A stretch of DNA of 64,000 bases from Apricaphanius iberus (GCA_028564705.1 JAPXFQ010001786.1:434001-498000); one strand, 5' to 3'. Shown: positions 11,390-24,354, numbered from the stretch's first letter. Notes: generated from the letters alone by a model not told the origin. Translations and numbers: made by a program.

Positions 11390-12190
11390 GCCTCCTTTTG
11401 CCTTCAGAGCTGCTTTAATCCGTCCTGACATTGATTAAATTAAATTGTAGAAACATTTCAAAGATTTTGGTCCAGATTGAAGATCTGTTGTCTGGGCATC
11501 CCTGATTGCATATGCTGTACAACCTGTTCCACATTTTAACGGTTCTCTGGTGGATTGAGATCTGATGTTTTCTGAGGACACAGAGATGGTTTGGGTTTTG
11601 TGATATGGTAAATTTTTAAGGTGGCAATAAAAGGTCCCCAACACCCATACACTACCAGCTGCAACCTGAACCATGCCACAAGACAAGATGGATTCAATGC
11701 AATTCAGTGTATTTATTTATTCAGTCCCTTCTTTGATGTTGATTATGCCTGATTCAAACACTACCATCTGATGTTGCTGCTAAAGCTGAGAGTTAACAGA
11801 CCAGGCAATAGTTTTTACAATCTGTTATATTTCAATTTTGGTAAGCTAGTATGAATTGTGGCCTAACCTTCCTGTTGTTAGCTGAAAGAAAAAACACCAG
11901 GTCAGGTCTCCTGCTACCCATCTGCCCTAATGTTTGACATGTTGTTCATACATAGATTTTATTTAACATACTTTGACTTTAACTGTGTATTTGGGCTACT
12001 GTTGCCTTTTTATCTTCTTAAACTCTAAGACCAGCTTGACTCCGAGAACCATACCATTCAGATTCACCTAAATGAAAAGTCAAGTTCTGATTCTCAGTTT
12101 AAACTTCAGCACGTTGCATTCCCCACATCCAGACGGCTAAATGTATTTAGTTGAAGGTATAGAAATACTAATAGTGCACTTAGTTCAGTT
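11390..12190 (-). mobile_element. Tc1-like transposon relic with transposase fragment
   Basis: On the minus strand the segment carries broken transposase sequence. The clearest part is MVQVAAGSVWVLGTF at about 11600-11670, corresponding to the GGGG.MVWG.F motif. Upstream pieces match the N-terminal half of the same family. Landmarks on the plus strand are CAGAGCTGCTTTAATCCGTC, GATTGAGATCTGATG and ACTGTTGCCTTTTTATC. Many indels are present and the catalytic residues cannot be placed. Confidence 0.7.
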
Positions 12191-13640
12191 CTTAGATGCG
12201 ATATTTGACAGACACTCCCATCCATTCACTATCTGCATGGCAGCACAAAATTATACCCACTGGATGGGCTTTTACTGCTGAGAAACCACATATCTAATTA
12301 AGGTTCTAGTCATCGAGATAGTATATTTCACAGTGAGCGTTGGAGGCATTCGGATGAGGTGAAGAAAGAGATGAATGAGGAAAACATGTACGAACGGAAA
12401 TAGGTAATAAACTTAAAGGGTCGTGCTCACTTGGCCAAACAGTCTTTCATCAGGTTAAGGTAAACATTTAGTCGGACAGCTTTGTTTGTTAAAGTCAAAC
12501 AACTTTATACTGCAGCTGCCTGATGAGGGTGGTGATTAACTGATCTGATAAACAAAAAGACTGACTTTTATCAAATACAAATGCATAAGTGCAGCTCAAA
12601 AAATGAATCCTTGGAACTAGTACTCAGTAGTTAAGCAGCAGCGTCTGATGACCGTTTTCTGTCACAGCTTACTGAAAGCAGAGGTACATTGATACATGCT
12701 GAAGGAAAAGGGGGATTCTGATGAATGAATCTGATGGGCACAGATAAGCACAAAGAGCAGCTTCAGGCCATCTTTTTGCAACCACTTTGTGAAACACTGT
12801 TGCCACAAGTAATTAAGTACAAGAAGCTTCAATCAGTAGAAGATGTTAATAAACACTGTGGTGCAAGATATTCTATAAATTCAATTGGAGAGGCTGTAAA
12901 CTGTTTAGGGGAACTCTGGAGCCTGCCGTCTCTCTCTGTCCCCCCATCCAGTCTGGATCCAGTCCCAACCAAAGCTCTGATTTTCTCCACTGCAGTGTCA
13001 TGCCTTTCATAAAAGCCATGTGTGATGTTTGATGCCTTTTTGTTCTGCACCCTTGAGCAGGGAGATACCATTTAGGTAGTGAAAGACCACCCCAAAGTGC
13101 TAAAAAATAAGTAGGATAGAAAACTCCAGAGGATGGCAGAAATGTTTTCCTTTGACAGGGAGCACCACCGGTGAGCGCCATCCCACTGGCCTGACATTCA
13201 CCTTGGAACCATTTAATAAACATTGGATAAGATAGTTTCAGGTAATTTTCTGGATATGTTTGTGTGTGCGTGTGCATGCGTGGGAAATGTTCAGCATAGG
13301 CCTCAGGCTGGCGTCTTTTTTTCTTTATCTTTTCATACTGTTGTGTGTACCCTTTGTTTCCCAGAGATGAGGTTAACAAAACACCTCTGCAGGGGAGTCA
13401 ACTCAAGGAAGGACAAACACACACACACACACAAGTTTACTTCTATTTGCTGCATATAGAGAAGCAAAAACACATTTATCTAATAAAAGGAGGTCTTTTA
13501 AGTGAAATGAGGATGCTTTCCTGTTTCTCACCTTTCTACAGCTGCACTGTGCTCTACAAGTTAGCTTTAGAGGTATGGTGTGAATTAGGTTTAGTGGTGG
13601 TTATGGTTAGTATCTGTGTTATGCATAAATGCAGTTACTA

Positions 13641-13734
13641 AAATGAATGGAAGTCAATGCAAAGTCCTCAATTAGACATATATGTTTTTGTCTTGCTAGT
13701 AGTAGTGAGGACCTTCATTGACTTCCATTCATTT
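13641..13734. repeat. long-stem inverted repeat (hairpin)
   Basis: AAATGAATGGAAGTCAATG...GTCCTCA at 13641-13670 is complementary to TGAGGAC..TCATTGACTTCC...CATTT at 13706-13734, with only a few mismatches, across a 35-base spacer. It is probably a miniature DNA element; a related GTCCTCACTTTGTATTGAATG piece follows at about 13833. Confidence 0.8.
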
Positions 13735-14679
13735 AAGTGACTGTATTATGCTTCACCCAGACACTTTTCCTAACCAGTACTGCTCTACCAGTAGAGCTAA
13801 GTGAGATTGTCCGAAAGTTTGGACCAAGCTAAATGTCCTCACTTTGTATTGAATGGTCATCATTTCATGTGTAAAATCTAAAAACTGTGAAAAATGGTCC
13901 TCCGTTTAATTTTAGACAGGAGCATGCAAACACATAATCACACACCACATTACTTCACCCTATCCTCGCTCTCCCTCTCCTCTGTCTGTCTGGCCCTTGG
14001 AGGTTGCATGCCTAATCCCAGGGGCCTAAGCCTGCTGGAGCCAGTGGTGCTGTGAGGCCTGCGATGTGTAATGCAACACAAACACACTGCAGCTTGCAAG
14101 TACACTACAATCCAGGTGGAATGCTCCATCGGTTTCATCCAACAACCCCACCCTCACCAGGACCCTGTGCCACCTTCAGAAAATAAAAATAACAGATCAT
14201 TCCAAACAGAAAACTGAAACACAATTTGTGTATGTGTGATGAAAGCTTTACAAGAGGGGAATTCATTTTTTATTGAACTTTTAATATGAGAGCATTTCTT
14301 TAGTAGAAAAAGAAAATCACATTCTAGTAATTCTTTTTAACGGACCCCCCTCATACCATGTGCATTGCACCACTAATAATTCCTTGAAAACAAGTATAGC
14401 TGAATCATAACTTTGCTAGTCATTTATCATTGCACTCAGAAAAAGTTGAACCATATCAATATTCCCTCAGATTCTACTCACCAGTAGGTGGCGGTAATGC
14501 CCCTAAGGTTCTTTGGCCAGCCTTGTATTAAAAAGCCACAGTTTGTTTTTGGAATGTTTGCAGTGAACTTACGATCCATTCACTCTCTTGGTAGACAAGC
14601 AAACAACTGTAACCATGGTTACACACACAGAAATATAGAAACAGCAATATTTATTTGTGCTAACACTGCACAATGGAGC

Positions 14680-14855
14680 AGTCGTCAGCACTGTTGCCTT
14701 GCAGCAAGCAGTTCCTGTGTGACTCTGTGTTGTCCTGTGGCAGACTGTTGACCTGGTTATGATACCCTGCCTTTCTCTAAATGACCACTGGAGATAGACA
14801 CCAGCCTTTCCAAGGACCCACAAGACAAATGGGTAAGGACAATGGATGGATGAAG
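14680..14855 (+). repeat. SINE-like dispersed repeat with tRNA-like head
   Basis: A head resembling CAGCACTGTTGCCTTGCAGC is followed by the decayed core (CCACTGGAGATAGACACCAG) and an AATGGATGGATGAA tail. Confidence 0.6.
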
Positions 14856-15019
14856 TTTTATTAATCACAATAGCAGTATTTTAATTTTTATTACAAACAG
14901 GAATTAAGAGAAGATGTGTTAATAATTGTCAAAGAAAATTCAAAATTTGTCAAATGGACTAGACCTATCTAGCATGGCCGCATCTTCATCTCATGAAGAC
15001 GATATTCAGTTTCCTTATT

Positions 15020-15180
15020 TTAATTCAGTTCAATTCAGTTTATTTATATGGCGCCAGTTCACAACAGATGTCATCTCAAGGCACTTTACAGGAAATATTT
15101 TTTCAATACAATGATACAAACATTCCAATCAGTAAAAAAAAGTTTTCTATTTAAGGAATCCCAGAAGATTGCGTCGAGTC
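15020..15180 (-). mobile_element. L2-like LINE 3' end fragment
   Basis: TTCAGTTCAATTCAGTTTAT, then CAACAGATGTCATCTCAAGG and CACTTTACAGG, is the reverse complement of a LINE 3' end with an (AATTG)n-type tail. Better copies are at 25747-26155 and 36580-37160. Confidence 0.72.
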
Positions 15181-15296
15181 ACTTTTTTAGCCTTTTTTAT
15201 GCTGTCTGATACTCTAATGGGAAGCCTAAGTCTCCTCCCCTTCCTGTCGGCCCATGGGTCCCCTGGCCAAAAAAAATTATGAATGGAAGTCTATTG

Positions 15297-15540
15297 AGAA
15301 AAATGCACATGCTCATTCGCAAATGCACACGGTCTGTTTCACAAATGCACATGCTCAGGTTCACAAATATAATTTTCAGGAATGCTTGTAGTATAAATTC
15401 ACAAATGCACACGATGAGGTTCAAACATGCACACTATGTTTCACAAATAAAAATTTGAGAGAAGCTTCAAATATTTACTCACCGATCAAACAAATACCTG
15501 ACTGTGCACGAACCCACCACTTCTTATTTGTGAACCTCTC
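15297..15540. repeat. degenerate short-motif array (TTCACAAATGCACAYG)
   Basis: The motif occurs about six times, irregularly spaced 20-40 bp apart. An inverted copy (TTATTTGTGAACCTC) lies at about 15525. Its position immediately left of the GC-rich block may be coincidental. Confidence 0.7.
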
Positions 15541-15716
15541 TGCATTCGTGAGAGAATTCTGTGTGGTGAATTTTGAGACTCACCAAGCGTGACAACAAAT
15601 GTCACCATTGGCTAAGGAAGTGTCAATCAAATTCATCACTACCCAGCCGTGTTCGCTTTCAGCCAATCGTATGGCTTGTAACATGTTCCGTCCTCATTGT
15701 AGGCCAAATGTACTAG

Positions 15717-15748
15717 TACTAATCCATTTCCTCAGTTTATGAAACAGT
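15717..15748 (+). repeat. 32-bp direct repeat, left copy
   Basis: The sequence begins TACTAATCC and contains TTTCCTCAGTTTAT; 27 of 32 bases match 18167-18198. The two copies bracket the GC-rich block. Confidence 0.7.
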
Positions 15749-18166
15749 CGGTGGTGCGCCGGGTTCCGCCCTCGGCGCGGGGGCCCTCGGACGCTGGTGG
15801 TGCCTGGGGCGTCTCTTATTGGCGGGGAGGCTTTTTACCATCCAGCACAGGCGTTCTTTTTAACGGGGTGCGCTTGGGACGGGAGGGGGGAGGGCGTGGA
15901 GGGGGAGGGGGGGCTAAACTCAACCTGGGTGTCTAGTGACATGTGTTTTGTTAGCAGTGTGAATGTTGGGAAGGATTTAGGTGTGCCCCTGGGGTGGGGG
16001 CTGGTGGATTGCCGGAGCGCTGCCGTGGGCCCCGACTTGACGTGCTGGGGCCTCCCACCCCTGGTGGATCGGGCCGAACGAGGGTGCCTATTGGAGTCAG
16101 CAGGGGAGCTGGCTCCCTGGGGTTGGCAATGGTCACCCCAGTTATTTTCTCCCCATCCCCATTGCCTCTGTCCACCTGCTCCTTCATTCTACCATTCACA
16201 AGGCCTTGGGACGTGGGCACGTCACTGGGGTGCGGGATGGAGCTTCCGTCTTCGCTACCCGGTGGCGGCCTGGGTCCAGATTTTATTGAGCAACTTAGAC
16301 ACTTACACTTGCAACATTTACATGGAATGCACATGTAGGGACCTGGCGGTGGGGCGCATTGCCGCCTGTGGTGCCGTTGGACCATCAGGGGTCGGAGCCC
16401 GGGTAGAACATCAGGCCGTCTGGTCGGGGTCCTGGTCTGGTGGGCTGCTCTCGCCGGTGTGGGGGCCTTGGCGGTCTGCTTGTCCCCATCCTGGTGAGCA
16501 AAGGGGTCTGTCTCCCGGGTGCAGGGGCAGGGTGCTCTATTGGGGCGTCTGTCCCTGGGCCTGGGAGTATGGAGTATATTGTATGTATGGGGGGTATGAA
16601 TGAGTGTATAGCGTCCTTTTTTCGTATGTCCTGTATTTGTAAGAATGTGTACGCATGAGAGGGAGGGTACGTATGAGTGTCTCTGTCTGTCTATGTCTAC
16701 CTGTCAGGTTGGGTGTTTGGCTTCCCTCTGGCCTGATGCGTCTCTTCCCCTCAGTTACTCCCCGTCGGTGATGGATACTCCTGCCCGCTGGTTGATGATG
16801 GCTCTCGATGCCTGGGGCCGGGGGTCCCGGTTGCGGCCCGGCTCGGTCCTGGTGCATGTCTGGCGGGTCCTGGGTGGTCCGGTGTGTCAGGCGGCCCCTG
16901 TTTCGGGCCGACGTCCTCCTTGGATTGACTGGGGCACCTCTTATGGGGGTGCCGGGGTTGTAGAGTAGGTTGGTGCCGTCCGGTGGATAGGTGGGGACCG
17001 TGCCTGGCGCCCAGGCCTCCTGCCGGTTCCAGAACTTCTGCTGACTGGTCCGTTCATCTGGGGGGGGCTGTCCGGCATTGGCTGGGCCCCTGATCTTGGC
17101 GCCCTGCGTGGGGCGGGATCTGGACCCAGGAGCTGGAAGATCTGGATGTCCAGGTGCTGGCTGGGCGCGGCCTGGGAAATCGTACATCCACTGTGGCTCT
17201 TGCTGTGGCTCCCTGGCGTGTGGGTGTGTGGGGGTGGGCTGGGTTGTTGGCGGTGGGTATTGGTCCGGGGTGGCGGCGGCGTGTGTTGTCCGTCGGTTGG
17301 CTGCGGATCCCCCTTGCCTGCGGCAGCGGCGGGGGGCCCTTGTCGGCTGGTCCCTGGTTGGGGCCCCGCTGGGGGGCGGGGTGCCTCTGGTCCCCGTGGC
17401 CTCCGAGTCCTGATCCGGGCCTGCCCTGGCGTAGCCAGTTTCCGGCGGAGCCCGTGGGCTCGTCACTGCGATCTCTCGGGCCCCAGCATTGCGGCTGGTG
17501 GGTGTTCCCCTGGGGCTTCCATCTGTTCCTCTCTTGGTGGGTGATCGACCCTGCGCTGATCCGCCTGTGGCCTCTGTATGCTGTGGGACCCTGGATGCAT
17601 ACATCTCTTGCCTCCTCCATGTCTGTGTCGATTCCTGTAGGACGGATTATTGACGGTTCCTTACACCAGCTATCAATCACTTGCATGGGGAAACCTTATT
17701 CAGACCTGCATGCTCGCACACACATAGGTGTGGGGACATTGGTGTGGACGGACATATCTTAAGCTGAGGTTATCATCATTAGTTAGTTGTTCACAGGAGC
17801 TTAACAGAAACATTAGTATTATGTTCAATAATCCATGCTTGTGTGTGCCTCCCTGTCTTGTGTCGTTGGTTCGCGCCTCTGTTGGTCCGGTTTCTTTTCT
17901 TCACCTTCTTCCTTTCTCCCTTCTTGTCTCGGTTTAGTGTCCATGACGTCAGGAAATTGAACCCAGAGTAATCACTAATAAAGATTTTTCATACATATAC
18001 ATCAAGTGGCGTACTACAGCGAAGCTGTAATACTCTGCTTGGGAAAGTAAAACTGTTGGGCTTGTACTTGGTACTCAGACACCAATTCTGAGTAGCATAC
18101 TGCTAGACAGGACACGTAAAAAAAATAAAAAATAAAAAAAAATTAAAAATAACAGTAGGCATGAAT
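15749..18166. other. GC-rich, strand-asymmetric block of unknown nature
   Basis: About 2.2 kb (15749-17940) is strikingly G- and T-rich on the plus strand against AT-rich surroundings. It has long overlapping open frames on both strands: plus 15797-16603 (268 aa) and 17154-17762 (202 aa), minus 16537-17604 (355 aa) and 17054-17686 (210 aa). The minus products are Pro/Arg/Gly/Thr-rich with no domain I recognise. The 3' side turns pyrimidine-rich and has an AATAAAG signal at about 17978. The block is probably a repeat-family member or mobile element; I have seen similar proline-rich predicted proteins in fish annotation, which is memory and not verified. Confidence 0.55.
15876..15913 (+). other. 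potential G-quadruplex tract
   Basis: Runs of 3, 3, 6, 3, 5 and 7 guanines lie within 38 bases, separated by 1-6 bases. This satisfies the canonical four-G-run pattern on the plus strand (the non-coding strand of wnt4). Confidence 0.8.
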
Positions 18167-18198
18167 TACTAACCTGTTTCCTCAGTTTATTAAACTGT
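18167..18198 (+). repeat. 32-bp direct repeat, right copy
   Basis: It begins TACTAACCTG and contains TTTCCTCAGTTTAT, mirroring the left copy at 15717-15748. Confidence 0.7.
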
Positions 18199-19815
18199 AC
18201 GCACGGACTCGCAATCTATTCCCCCGGTGTGGTGTTCTGTTTGCTTGATAAAAAGCCATGAATTACATCTGTTTTGAATTGGTAGTATACAAATAAACTG
18301 AAATGATATTAAGATGTATTTGATAAAACCACTATAAATTTGTGAAAAAACAAGTGGAACATGAACAGCCGTGTTTTCAAGGGTACTGTACCCATCTTCT
18401 ATTGTGGAAAGCTGTTTATGTGCCTAACTGGAGTTCTGCCTCCTCACTAAATGCTACTGAAACTCTGAGAAAGACTGAGGGAGTCATGTGACAGACAATA
18501 AGTGATGAACCAAAGTTAAGGTGCCCAAGCCAGTTATGCCTCATCTTTAAAACGTTTGCTGAAAGTGGAAGAGTGGAATCAAAGTCAAATTTCTAATTTG
18601 TATGCACCAACCTGGTGACTGAAGCTTATTTGGATTCTGATCATCTTCTGCAGTTTCACCAGTAAATGTTGCACCTTAACTCTCAACTAGATATGAAAGT
18701 ATCATTAAAAAATAAACATAATGAATAAATCATGATAAATCAGGGTTTTATATCCAAAGTAATGAATTATTGTAATAAGTATATATGAATGTTAAAGGGT
18801 TAATTTCCCTTCTCCATAGCTACAGTGGGACACAGTGAATATGTCAACAACAGATCTGAGTTGTTGTTTTTCGACTCTATGACAATAAAGATGAGTCCCT
18901 CTTTAGGCCTTTAGCAGGTCAACTGTTGTGTGCTCACATGAACAAAACTGGCCCTTCTTCGTAAGAATCCTTAGGTATTTGTAGTTTAAGTTTCATCCGT
19001 GTTAGGGTTGTGACCATTTATACATTTACACCTCATCGTTTTAGTTTATTTTTCTGTGTTAACACTTTTGAACCTTTATAATTTTTCACATTTAGGATTG
19101 TGTTGTGATATGATTTCTTTCTATTTAAAATGTTTAAAACCTGATGTCCTTTCATCCCTGTGTTTTTCAGCTTTTCCTATCATGCATACATTAGTGTTTG
19201 AACTTAATTATTCTTGTTTTTCTATGTTATTTCTTATTTACTTATGTATATTTCATCATTTTTAGTTACCTCTATGCGTTAGTTTTCTACTTTATTATTT
19301 TCTGATTAGACTTTGTTCTGTTTATGCTTAAACTTTTATTTTCCTTCTCTGTTCTGTTTATTTCTTCCCTGCCATTCGGCTTCTTTTCCCAGTTGTAAAA
19401 CATCTCCGATCTGCTCATACTCTCTGTCACACCTGTATCTGCTTTCCCTCTGATTAGGTCCTCAGGTTTCTGTGCCATTCTCCAATCCTCCTCTCTGGTT
19501 TTCTTACTTCCTCGTCGATTCCTCCCACCAATTTTTACGATTGTCATATTGAGTGTGTACCTCTGCTTTTGTACCTCTGTGTAAACCTATTAATTAAACT
19601 AAATCTCTTTCACCAGATTATGCGTATTTTGCTTCACCATCACAACATTCTCAATGTTGACTTTCCACGATAGCTTACTACCTGACCTGTTTCTGGATAA
19701 AGGGCACATTTCTGGAGCATGCAATATATATATGTCCTTATCAACAGACTACCCAAATAAGAGTTTTAAATATTTGCAACTACTCTAGTGTTACCATGGA
19801 CCTGCTGGCTACTCA
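18199..19815. other. intron 1 sequence without genes
   Basis: This is AT-rich, non-coding sequence. I recognise no element or exon. Confidence 0.6.
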
Positions 19816-20250
19816 TCATGACCACCCTGTCAGTTTAGGCAGATCGCCATATCTCATTTGGTTTACAGCATTCTGTGTTTTCAGATGATAAACTGAACAG
19901 TCCTCTGAGATGTGCAATATAGTTTTGTAACCTAACCGTTTTAAACTTCTCCACAATTTTCTCCCTGACTTGTCAGCTGTCTTCTTTCTTTCATAATGCT
20001 GTTTGCTCACTGATGTTTGTTAACAAATCCTTCAAAGAACAGCTGGATCTTTGTACTGTACCTACTAATTTGGTCATTTTTGATTGAACTATTTTAATTG
20101 TGTCAGATACGTTCAAATACTTGTCACACTTTTTCTTTTCAACTTCATAATTACACTCTAAATTGCATTGGTCCATCACATAAAAGCATTATTGAAGTTT
20201 ATTATTGTAATGTGAAAAGCAGGAAAAGGTTCTGAATGCTTCCAACGCAA
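19816..20250 (-). mobile_element. Tc1-like transposon fragment with transposase N-terminus
   Basis: Two minus frames carry parts of the DNA-binding half of a Tc1 transposase. The upstream one (19991-20179) includes a KYLNVSDTIKIVQ stretch. The downstream one (19816-20010) reads KTADKSGRKLWRSLKRLGYK, then ILHISEDCSVYHLKTQN and LPKLTGWS, matching the paired helix-turn-helix region. The plus strand shows ACTTCTCCACAATTTTCTCC and AACAGCTGGAT landmarks of the family. It is broken and lacks the catalytic domain. Confidence 0.75.
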
Positions 20251-23200
20251 TGTTGAAGGACTAGCTGAAAATCAATCAAATAATAGCCTAAAGTTCATGA
20301 GTTTTAAAAATAAATTAAACAAAGCCTTTACATCCTTTATGATAAAGGTTTTGCTGGCAAGAAAAGCAAATTATTTGCATAGATTTTCTAAATGCAGGAG
20401 GTTGGACTCTGAATTGACAAGTTTCAGAGTTAGATTTTATAAACTTCCATGCTTCTTTACATTTTTCCTCCTTTTTGATATTTTTTTAAAAGAGACAGGC
20501 ATAGTGGGGAGCCCACAGAAGGCCATATTAAAGCCAGCTTCACCATGTTGTACTTGGACAAACCTCTTCAGAAAATACAGCCAGCATCTCTGTATGCTGC
20601 TGCACACCTCCATACTTTTGAATGTGTATTCATGAGAAAATATCCTCATGTTTACCTTTCTGGCTCTGAGCATACAGTGATGGTACACAGGAACAGATAT
20701 ATATATAGCACGGATAGCAAACTGGAAGAAAAGCCTCTTCTCGGCTGAGGTAGAACTAAAGCACACCAGCAGATTCTGAGTCCCTGAACATATTTTGCTG
20801 CAGTTACATAAATTGAACAAATGAAGTTTTAACATGGAGCCTTTCTCGCAGACAGATTTAAAGCACTAGGAAAACAAATGACTTGAGTTAACCCTCACTG
20901 TTTTCCTCCCCAAAGAAAAGGCAGCATGCAAAACTGACTTTGGCCTGTAGAAGGCACTGTTCTATAATTTTTACTTTTCTTACATTGTTCCCAAAGGGGT
21001 GCTCACCCCATTTCAGAGTAAAAAAACAAACATGTTCTACATGTATTTGTTTAGATATAAAAAATAAATATGTGTTAGGGAGTGCACAATTTTAAACTCT
21101 CACTTTAATGTGTATTTTATACAGTAGTGAAGAAAAAAACATCCATCTTACACCAGTATATATAATTTATTTTCAAGATTACTTTTATTTAGGACATTCA
21201 AAAACATTAAAATACTAAAACTTTGTTAGATGGTCTCTTTTTATTTATACGTCCATTAATTTATCTTAAGGTAAGATATGCAAAAGTTTTTGTGCGTGTA
21301 TGTGTTTTTTCAATCTAAGATTATTGAAAAGCTTAGCCAATACTGATTTAAAGAATTCTAATTTCTCTTTCTGTGATATGATCCGCAATATTTTAAATAT
21401 TCTTTCTGGCCTTCTGTCATCAATTATTTATGCTGCATCGCTTAGAATGTAGAACCTTAGCTGAACAATAATATGTCAAAATGCTGCCATCATTTTCAAT
21501 TTTACCAGGTTCCATAACCAACAGTTATGTAACCTCAACATAATCAAACAGAGCAAATTTACACTGAATTTATTTTTAAACAATTCACTGATACTGAAAA
21601 TGGCCAACTTTGGATTTTCTTTGCATACTTACAACTTTCCCACCAAAGACTGTTGTTCTCAGTGAGACCTGTCAGCTACTATTCATGGTGTGTGTATTTA
21701 TAAAAAAAAAAAATTATACAAAAAATTGTGTCACCTGTCAGGGCCGTTCTAGCTGAAAATGGTCAGATTTAAATCAGTTAATGATCTCTTAGTGCATCTT
21801 TAATTACATAAAAAGTCCCAATATAAACCACTGAATGCTGTTTATTCCTAGTCTTCTGATTGGGAGACAGAATGAGGAGTTTCACTTTTTGCTGTTCCTC
21901 CTAGAATGTCACCCAAAAGCCCAAGGTGATCAGAAATAACACGGCATGATTTTTAGCCGTGACTGGGGTCACTTTAACCAAATATTTTCTGTATTTACAT
22001 ATTGCAATTCACACCCCTGACAACTTGGTGCAGACATGAATGGAAGTTTAATTTGATGTAATATTCAGGTAACTGAATCAATCAAAAACAGAATCCCATG
22101 AGAGTCTCTGAGTGTTATCTCAGAACTGGACAGCGTACCCAATGCTTCCCTCTATCTGGGAGCTGAAATGAAGAGTTGTGAAAGTTTTGGAGCACATCTC
22201 TGACTGTGGATCACTGCTGCTGAAACACTGATGCAAAAAGTATGCTGAAGCGATCAGAAAAGCTGTCGCTCAGTGAAGGCTTTTCTGCAGTGAATTCTGA
22301 TAACTTCAATTGGAGAAATCTTCCCTAATTTCCAATGTGGAAACAGATAACAGACACAGCCTCCAGTATGCACAAGCAGGTGGGCAGTTCAGCTCCATTT
22401 TTTACAAAAAGGCCACAGGGAGTGAAACTTTCACATGTAGCCTAGTATTCTCTGTTCATTTTGGTCGTATTGGATATTAACTATAATAAATGAAAAATAA
22501 ATACTGAATATGTCATTATTTAAATAATTGATGGGTAAAGACAGATTATGACTGGATTTCACTGGCCGTGAGTTGTATAATTTTGACAAACTGCAATAAT
22601 AGGCAAAATTTAAGAAATATAAGAAAAACATCTCCAAAATTATGATAGGATTTTCTAAAAAGCAGTGAGACAACTTATTGTTGCTAAGAAATACTGTATA
22701 GCAGGGAAAAAGAAAAAGTTTGAAAACATAAAGGAAAGTTAGACTTTATCTAACTGAATTACAGTATAATATTGATTCTATTCATGTTTTTTCCCTACAA
22801 GTGCAGTTTAAGTTTTGACTTTATAATTTTACTACAATACTTTCAGTTTAGATTAAAAAGATCTCTATACTTGTAAGTTTTAAACATTATGGTTAAACAA
22901 TTTCCATTAGAATTTAATTTATACAACTAAATGCATATTTGATAAATGTGATTTTTTTTTTCCATCCAGAGGGTCTCTTACTGCTTCAGGATTTTAAGTT
23001 TTCTATTCCTTGCTGTTTGTCTGACAGTTGAATTCTTGTTTGGGTTTCTACAATCTGCCAGTTCCCCATTCTTACCAGAAGAGATGGGAACACCACAGTA
23101 AAATATTAGAAATGATGTCCAGGCTCAGCATGTGAAAAGTCCATATTTTTAGCCTTTAATTTCACCATAATAACCACTTAGTGATACAGCACATGAAATA

Positions 23201-23640
23201 AAATATGTTTAATTAAAATCTCTCAGATCAAGTTTGCAGTTTATTTAAAAAAGGAAAAAACGTGGGAAATTCTAACTTTGTCTCTTTATTTTAATTGATC
23301 AAAGTTGCACCCAACAATTTATTCCATCACAATAGTAACAGCCATACTTTTTCAATCTTTAATTCATCTTAGTTTACTCCATTTTAACACATACACAATA
23401 CTGATGACCGCCAGGTCAATGTTAATCTAGCTGATTATATCACAGTTGATTTTCTTGCAGAGGAACATCTAACCTCTCTAAGACGTACAAAAGAAAATAG
23501 CACAATAAGTTCTACATTATATCTCCTCGTAGCCTGACTTCCTCCCTGCGCAGTAATAAGGTGTTGGTAACCAGACAGATGGGAGCATATTTCACAAATG
23601 AACAAATATGGTACAACATGAATAGCTTGAATTTAGTTGT
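20250..23640. other. intron 1 sequence without genes
   Basis: This is AT-rich DNA with scattered short open frames of low-complexity composition. No family, exon or RNA gene is recognised. Confidence 0.6.
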
Positions 23641-24354
23641 GCCCTGTCCCAATACCCACACTGCACCCTACAGTCCTCCACGAAGTGCACTTGGCAGAAG
23701 TGCAGACAAGGGTTCAAGTGCGTAGTGAACAAGTGTGTGAATAACTGCACGACTGGGACAGCGACTATTTCGTCGTCGGCCTGTGCCGTATCTCAATGAC
23801 AACTAAAATGGGAGTGCCGCTTGTGTTATTCTGCTGCTTGATATGATAAAACTGAAACAAAATCATCTAAGTTTGATAAATATAAAATATAAATAAAATA
23901 TAAAAAGTATCTAGCAAATTCTATAGCATAAAGTCCTACGTTATAGAAAATATTGTATTTTAATCAAATAGACTATATTATATTTAATTTTAAGAAAATA
24001 TTTGCTATAAAGAAAGCCTTTTGATTTTTTTAAAAGAATGTGTTTCTTGTATTTTGTATATTTGTCATACCTGCTGTGTTAAATGAAAAGACACTGGAAT
24101 CCCGGGAGAGGCTCTTTTCACCAGAAATAAGTACCCAAATAAGTTCTTTAATTATTTAGAATGTTTACGTTTATGACTTGCCAAAAACACGCAGTGAATA
24201 TTATTTTTGGCCTATCATGTCCGTAAATACACACAACGTTGTTAGTAAAAAGTATTTTTCAACAGATATATCCAACAGCTAATTACTGTAATTACTCATG
24301 TACACAATTACAAATTTTTCAATATTTTGGGGCATTGATAGCCGGGGCTGTCAC

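Larger units (their letters stand above)
12190..15290. other. intron 1 sequence without genes
   Basis: This is non-coding DNA containing a short (AC)n run near 13417, a 29-30 bp stem hairpin (13641-13734), a SINE-like copy (14680-14855) and an L2-like LINE tail (15020-15180). No exon-like sequence is recognised. Confidence 0.65.

Noticed and set aside
16537..17604. 355-codon minus-strand open frame encoding a Pro/Arg-rich protein
   Set aside because: It overlaps equally long frames in other registers and on the other strand, which is expected in GC-rich, stop-poor sequence. No domain, splice structure or upstream signal supports a gene, so I keep it as part of an unexplained block.
20437..20835. 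132-codon minus frame as an exon
   Set aside because: No domain, no family resemblance and no convincing splice pairing; a chance frame in intron DNA.
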